Below, piece by piece: positions 61,809 through 64,000 of a DNA stretch of 64,000 nucleotides; the stretch's first letter is position 1; the number at the start of each line of letters is the position of its first letter. The stretch comes from an uncultured Flavobacteriales bacterium (GTDB lineage: Bacteria > Bacteroidota > Bacteroidia > Flavobacteriales > Crocinitomicaceae), in assembly GCA_946480085.1 (NCBI GenBank), contig CAMLHZ010000001.1:124001-188000 (forward strand). Reading direction: 5' to 3'. The position numbers and the translations under genes are program-made. Below the pieces are notes generated by a model, which was not told the DNA's origin, ran no database searches, and was given only the letters and a program-made list of their open reading frames with translations.

Positions 61809-62159
61809 ATGGGTTACAAAGAACAGCAAGCAGCAATTCAGAAGGAACTAGATCGGTTTGTAGATCTTCTGGAAGTTCTATTGCCCAGATACAACAAACT
61901 ACTTTCCAAGAAGCAACTTGATCCCGATGAGCTGAGCGAACTTGGTGAATTGGAACACTTTTTAATAGGCGTTAGCGGAAGAATAACTGCGATAAAACAA
62001 TTGCTTGAACAAGATGTTTTTGGTCACAGTCTGCAACAATATTATAAGGAGAAATCAAAGGCTAAAGCCGGAGATTTTCATGCCATTGAAAAATTCGAAA
62101 AACTGCGGCAAACGTATACCGATGCTTTAGACAACGGTGAAATCATTAATTGGAATTAA
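61809..62159 (+). CDS. Small coiled-coil protein of unknown function
   Basis: The 116-residue cytoplasmic protein is helical throughout: EQQAAIQKELDRFVDLLEVLLP, PDELSELGELEHFL and AIEKFEKLRQTYTDAL. No signal peptide or known motif. The start at ATG 61809 is four bases after TACATTTC. A TTG 15 bases upstream would add five residues and include the box itself, so it is rejected. Its stop region overlaps the convergent membrane protein gene by four bases. Confidence 0.7.
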   Translation: MGYKEQQAAIQKELDRFVDLLEVLLPRYNKLLSKKQLDPDELSELGELEHFLIGVSGRITAIKQLLEQDVFGHSLQQYYKEKSKAKAGDFHAIEKFEKLRQTYTDALDNGEIINWN

Positions 62160-62482
62160 GCCGCGATCCAAACCATTACCAATAATCGAAGTAATCCCCA
62201 AATACTTACTCCAATTATTCCACAAATAAATCCAGCACGCACTTTTGCTAATGAAGACTCTGTATAATCATTAGGATAATCTTTAAACAAACTGATGGCC
62301 TGTTTTCCTTTTACGATGGCGTAAATTCCAACGATAAGCGGACCGAAACTCAGAATTCCACCCCAAAGAATTATTGAAAGAACCACGGAAATAATTCCGC
62401 ACACAAGAACTTCGGTTGAAGTGTTCAGATTTTCTTTAGGTTTCGAAGAAGGCATTCCTTTGTCGAGTAGATCGTTATTCAT
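62156..62482 (-). CDS. Small membrane protein (DUF4190 / CCC-motif type)
   Basis: The 108-residue protein starts at 62482 (MNNDLLDKGMPSSKPKEN); a longer in-frame start at 62509 lies in the palindromic repeat. Two hydrophobic regions (about 28-52, VLVCGIISVVLSIILWGGILSFG; about 84-105, FICGIIGVSIWGLLRLLVMVW) flank a short loop (KGKQAISLFKDYP). The layout and cysteine positions match the CCC-motif/DUF4190 group of small Bacteroidota membrane proteins. Function unknown. Confidence 0.72.
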   Translation of the reverse strand: MNNDLLDKGMPSSKPKENLNTSTEVLVCGIISVVLSIILWGGILSFGPLIVGIYAIVKGKQAISLFKDYPNDYTESSLAKVRAGFICGIIGVSIWGLLRLLVMVWIAA

Positions 62483-62509
62483 ATTGGTTAAATTGATTTT
62501 TGAAAACAA

Positions 62510-62537
62510 GTAGGGGCGAATAATTATTCGCCCCTAC
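62510..62537. repeat. Perfect 28-base palindrome (GTAGGGGCGAATAA family)
   Basis: GTAGGGGCGAATAA (62510-62523) is followed directly by its complement. It lies between the stop of the acyl-CoA dehydrogenase gene and the next gene on the same strand, and may act as a terminator or processing hairpin. Confidence 0.75.
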
Positions 62538-62557
62538 CGCTATATAATCCTTTATTT

Positions 62558-63757
62558 CTATTTCAAATTTGGCATTTCACGAGTGAAAGCTGGAATTCCT
62601 GTAACATCCATTCCAGTTATCAATAAGTGAATGTCATGTGTTCCTTCGTAAGTTACAACCGATTCCAGGTTCGCCATGTGACGCATCATAGAATATTCGC
62701 TTGTAATACCCATTCCACCGTGGATCTGACGAGCCTCACGTGCAATGTTCAATGCGATTTCAACGTTGTTACGTTTAATCATGGAAATCATTGCTGATGT
62801 GGCACGACCTTCATTGCGCAACTGTCCGACACGCAATGTAATGAACTGAGCTTTCGTGATTTCAGTGATCATTTCAGCCAATTTCTTTTGAATTAACTGG
62901 AATGCACCAATTGGAACGTTAAACTGAGTTCTTTCTTTAGAGTAACGCAATGCTTGATCATAACAATCCATAGCAGCACCAAGAGCACCCCATGCAATAC
63001 CGTAACGAGCAGAATCCAAACAACTCAAAGGTGCACCTAAACCAGAGCGACCAGGAAGCAAGTTTTCCTTCGGAACTTTAACATTTACAAAAATCAATTC
63101 ACCAGTTGCAGAAGCTCTCAAAGAAAGCTTACCGTGCATTTCAGGAGTTGAAAACCCTTCCATTCCACGTTCAACAACCAATCCGTGAATACGACCTTCC
63201 TCGTTCTTAGCCCAAACAACCGCGATATCAGCGAATGGAGCATTAGAAATCCACATTTTTGCGCCGTTCAACAAGTAATGATCACCTTTATCCTTGAAGT
63301 TTGTAATCATTCCTCCCGGATCAGAACCATAATCTGGTTCAGTCAAGCCGAAACAGCCCATCATTTCACCAGTAGCCAATTTTGGCAAATACTTTTGTTT
63401 CTGTTCCTCCGTTCCGTATTTCCAAATAGGATACATTACTAAAGAAGACTGAACTGAAGCCGTTGATCTCAAACCAGAATCACATCTCTCCAATTCTTGC
63501 ATGATCAAACCGTAAGAAATCTGATCAAGTCCAGGTCCACCATATTCCTCTGGAATGTATGGTCCAAAAGCACCTATTTCACCAAGCCCTTGCAATAAAT
63601 GCATTGGGAATGTTGCTTTTTCGTAGTGTTCATCAATAATTGGTGATACTTCTTTCTTAACCCAAGCACGAGCTGAATCACGAACAAGTTTTTGCTCATC
63701 CGTTAACAATTCGTCCATTAACAAGTAATCAGGATGTGTATATAAGTCTGTTGCCAT
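62558..63757 (-). CDS. Acyl-CoA dehydrogenase, glutaryl-CoA dehydrogenase type
   Basis: The 399-residue FAD enzyme starts at 63757 (MATDLYTHPDYLLMDELL); an in-frame ATG 33 codons upstream lies before the promoter. It matches glutaryl-CoA dehydrogenase closely: SGLRSTASVQSSLVM, GCFGLTEPDYGSDPGG, LNGAKMWISNAPFADI, LSLRASATGEL, SARYGIAWGALGAA, QLIQKKLAEMITEIT and NLESVVTYEGTHDIH with the catalytic Glu in YEGT. It would oxidise and decarboxylate glutaryl-CoA to crotonyl-CoA in lysine/tryptophan breakdown. A different short-chain acyl-CoA substrate remains possible. Confidence 0.9.
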   Translation of the reverse strand: MATDLYTHPDYLLMDELLTDEQKLVRDSARAWVKKEVSPIIDEHYEKATFPMHLLQGLGEIGAFGPYIPEEYGGPGLDQISYGLIMQELERCDSGLRSTASVQSSLVMYPIWKYGTEEQKQKYLPKLATGEMMGCFGLTEPDYGSDPGGMITNFKDKGDHYLLNGAKMWISNAPFADIAVVWAKNEEGRIHGLVVERGMEGFSTPEMHGKLSLRASATGELIFVNVKVPKENLLPGRSGLGAPLSCLDSARYGIAWGALGAAMDCYDQALRYSKERTQFNVPIGAFQLIQKKLAEMITEITKAQFITLRVGQLRNEGRATSAMISMIKRNNVEIALNIAREARQIHGGMGITSEYSMMRHMANLESVVTYEGTHDIHLLITGMDVTGIPAFTREMPNLK

Positions 63758-63782
63758 TACGACTGTTTTAATTTTAACACTG

Positions 63783-63813
63783 CAAATGTAGTGAAATGAA
63801 TCAATCAGAGAAA
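63783..63813 (-). promoter_or_regulatory. Promoter of the acyl-CoA dehydrogenase gene
   Basis: On the minus strand TTTC (63810-63813), 19 bases, then TACATTTG (63783-63790): the -7 box is perfect, spacing is ideal and the -33 box has one mismatch. Leader about 20 bases. This is the best promoter in the window. Confidence 0.65.
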
Positions 63814-63945
63814 GGTTCAACTCCTCAAAGGGATCAAAGAGTTCAAAATGTTCCATATTAAGGAGTCATTAAAAGAATAGCAACAAAAGGTTTTTGAACT
63901 TTTCAACCTTTTAAACACTTTGAACTTTTAACTAAAGTAGAATCA

Positions 63946-63953
63946 TACCTTTG
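63946..63953 (+). promoter_or_regulatory. -7 box TACCTTTG near the right edge
   Basis: A perfect TAnnTTTG with TTTG 23 bases upstream (63919-63922, slightly wide spacing). It points at a gene that starts at or beyond the right edge. Confidence 0.4.
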
Positions 63954-63972
63954 TAACTATAAGAATCTTGAA

Positions 63973-64000
63973 GTGAATTTTTTCTTAGCACAATCGGAGC
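63973..64000 (+). CDS. Possible start of a gene cut by the right edge
   Basis: A GTG at 63973, 19 bases after the -7 box, opens a frame (VNFFLAQSE) that runs off the window. Only nine codons are visible, so identity is unknown and a later start outside the window is equally possible. Confidence 0.25.

Overview
The window reads as a chromosomal segment of a low-GC Bacteroidota, most likely Flavobacteriales (a Fluviicola/Crocinitomicaceae-like relative is possible, but the genus is a guess). The grounds are type IX secretion (T9SS) C-terminal sorting tails on several large secreted proteins, OMP_b-brl-type outer-membrane proteins, imelysin/DUF4856 lipoproteins, a YtxJ bacilliredoxin, no Shine-Dalgarno sequences, and promoter -7 boxes of the form TAnnTTTG. 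There are about 55 protein genes and one tRNA. I see no rRNA, CRISPR array, integrase or insertion sequence.

Layout. 0-10 kb: a CotH-kinase protein cut by the left edge, a DUF3592-like membrane protein, hutI, an outer-membrane barrel protein, a TraB/GumN-type protein, an AAA/DUF4143 protein whose ATPase motifs look broken, and AMP nucleosidase. 10-23 kb is a degradative block: GH92 mannosidase, a 1240-residue T9SS metalloprotease, CutC, GH20 hexosaminidase, an S9 peptidase and OsmC, followed by twin small lipoproteins. 23.9-28.6 kb is housekeeping: pheS-ytxJ-glutaminyl cyclase-tadA as one tight operon, then an ABC-2 exporter pair. 28.6-34.5 kb holds two T9SS cargo proteins, a small barrel protein and a TPR/LuxR-type regulator. 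34.7-47.5 kb holds mnmE, a DUF4856-imelysin pair, an Lrp regulator, a possible structured RNA, cysS, rnpA-S41 peptidase-O-antigen ligase, mgtE and a ceramidase-like (CREST) membrane protein. 47.6-52.6 kb holds a fasciclin protein and a six-gene operon: ECF sigma factor, small membrane protein, Spy-like protein, MbnP, MbnH-like di-haem protein and a YHYH protein with a T9SS tail. 52.6-64 kb holds an SH3/repeat protein bracketed by 40-bp inverted repeats, lipoproteins, tRNA-Asn, ssb, a cell-wall amidase, a glycosyltransferase-like protein, hemW, small proteins and a glutaryl-CoA-dehydrogenase-like enzyme.

How the genes fit together. The 10-22 kb enzymes would jointly take apart glycoproteins (mannose, GlcNAc, peptide). 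The 48-52.6 kb operon is the most interesting unit. It looks like a self-regulated envelope metal-handling system in which a di-haem enzyme would modify a tryptophan of its MbnP partner to build a copper site, and it adds a T9SS-exported YHYH protein; no methanobactin genes are visible nearby. Intergenic DNA is rich in short palindromic repeats and in word-built inverted repeats that sit at gene ends. Several genes have the -7 box only four bases before the ATG, which suggests leaderless mRNAs.
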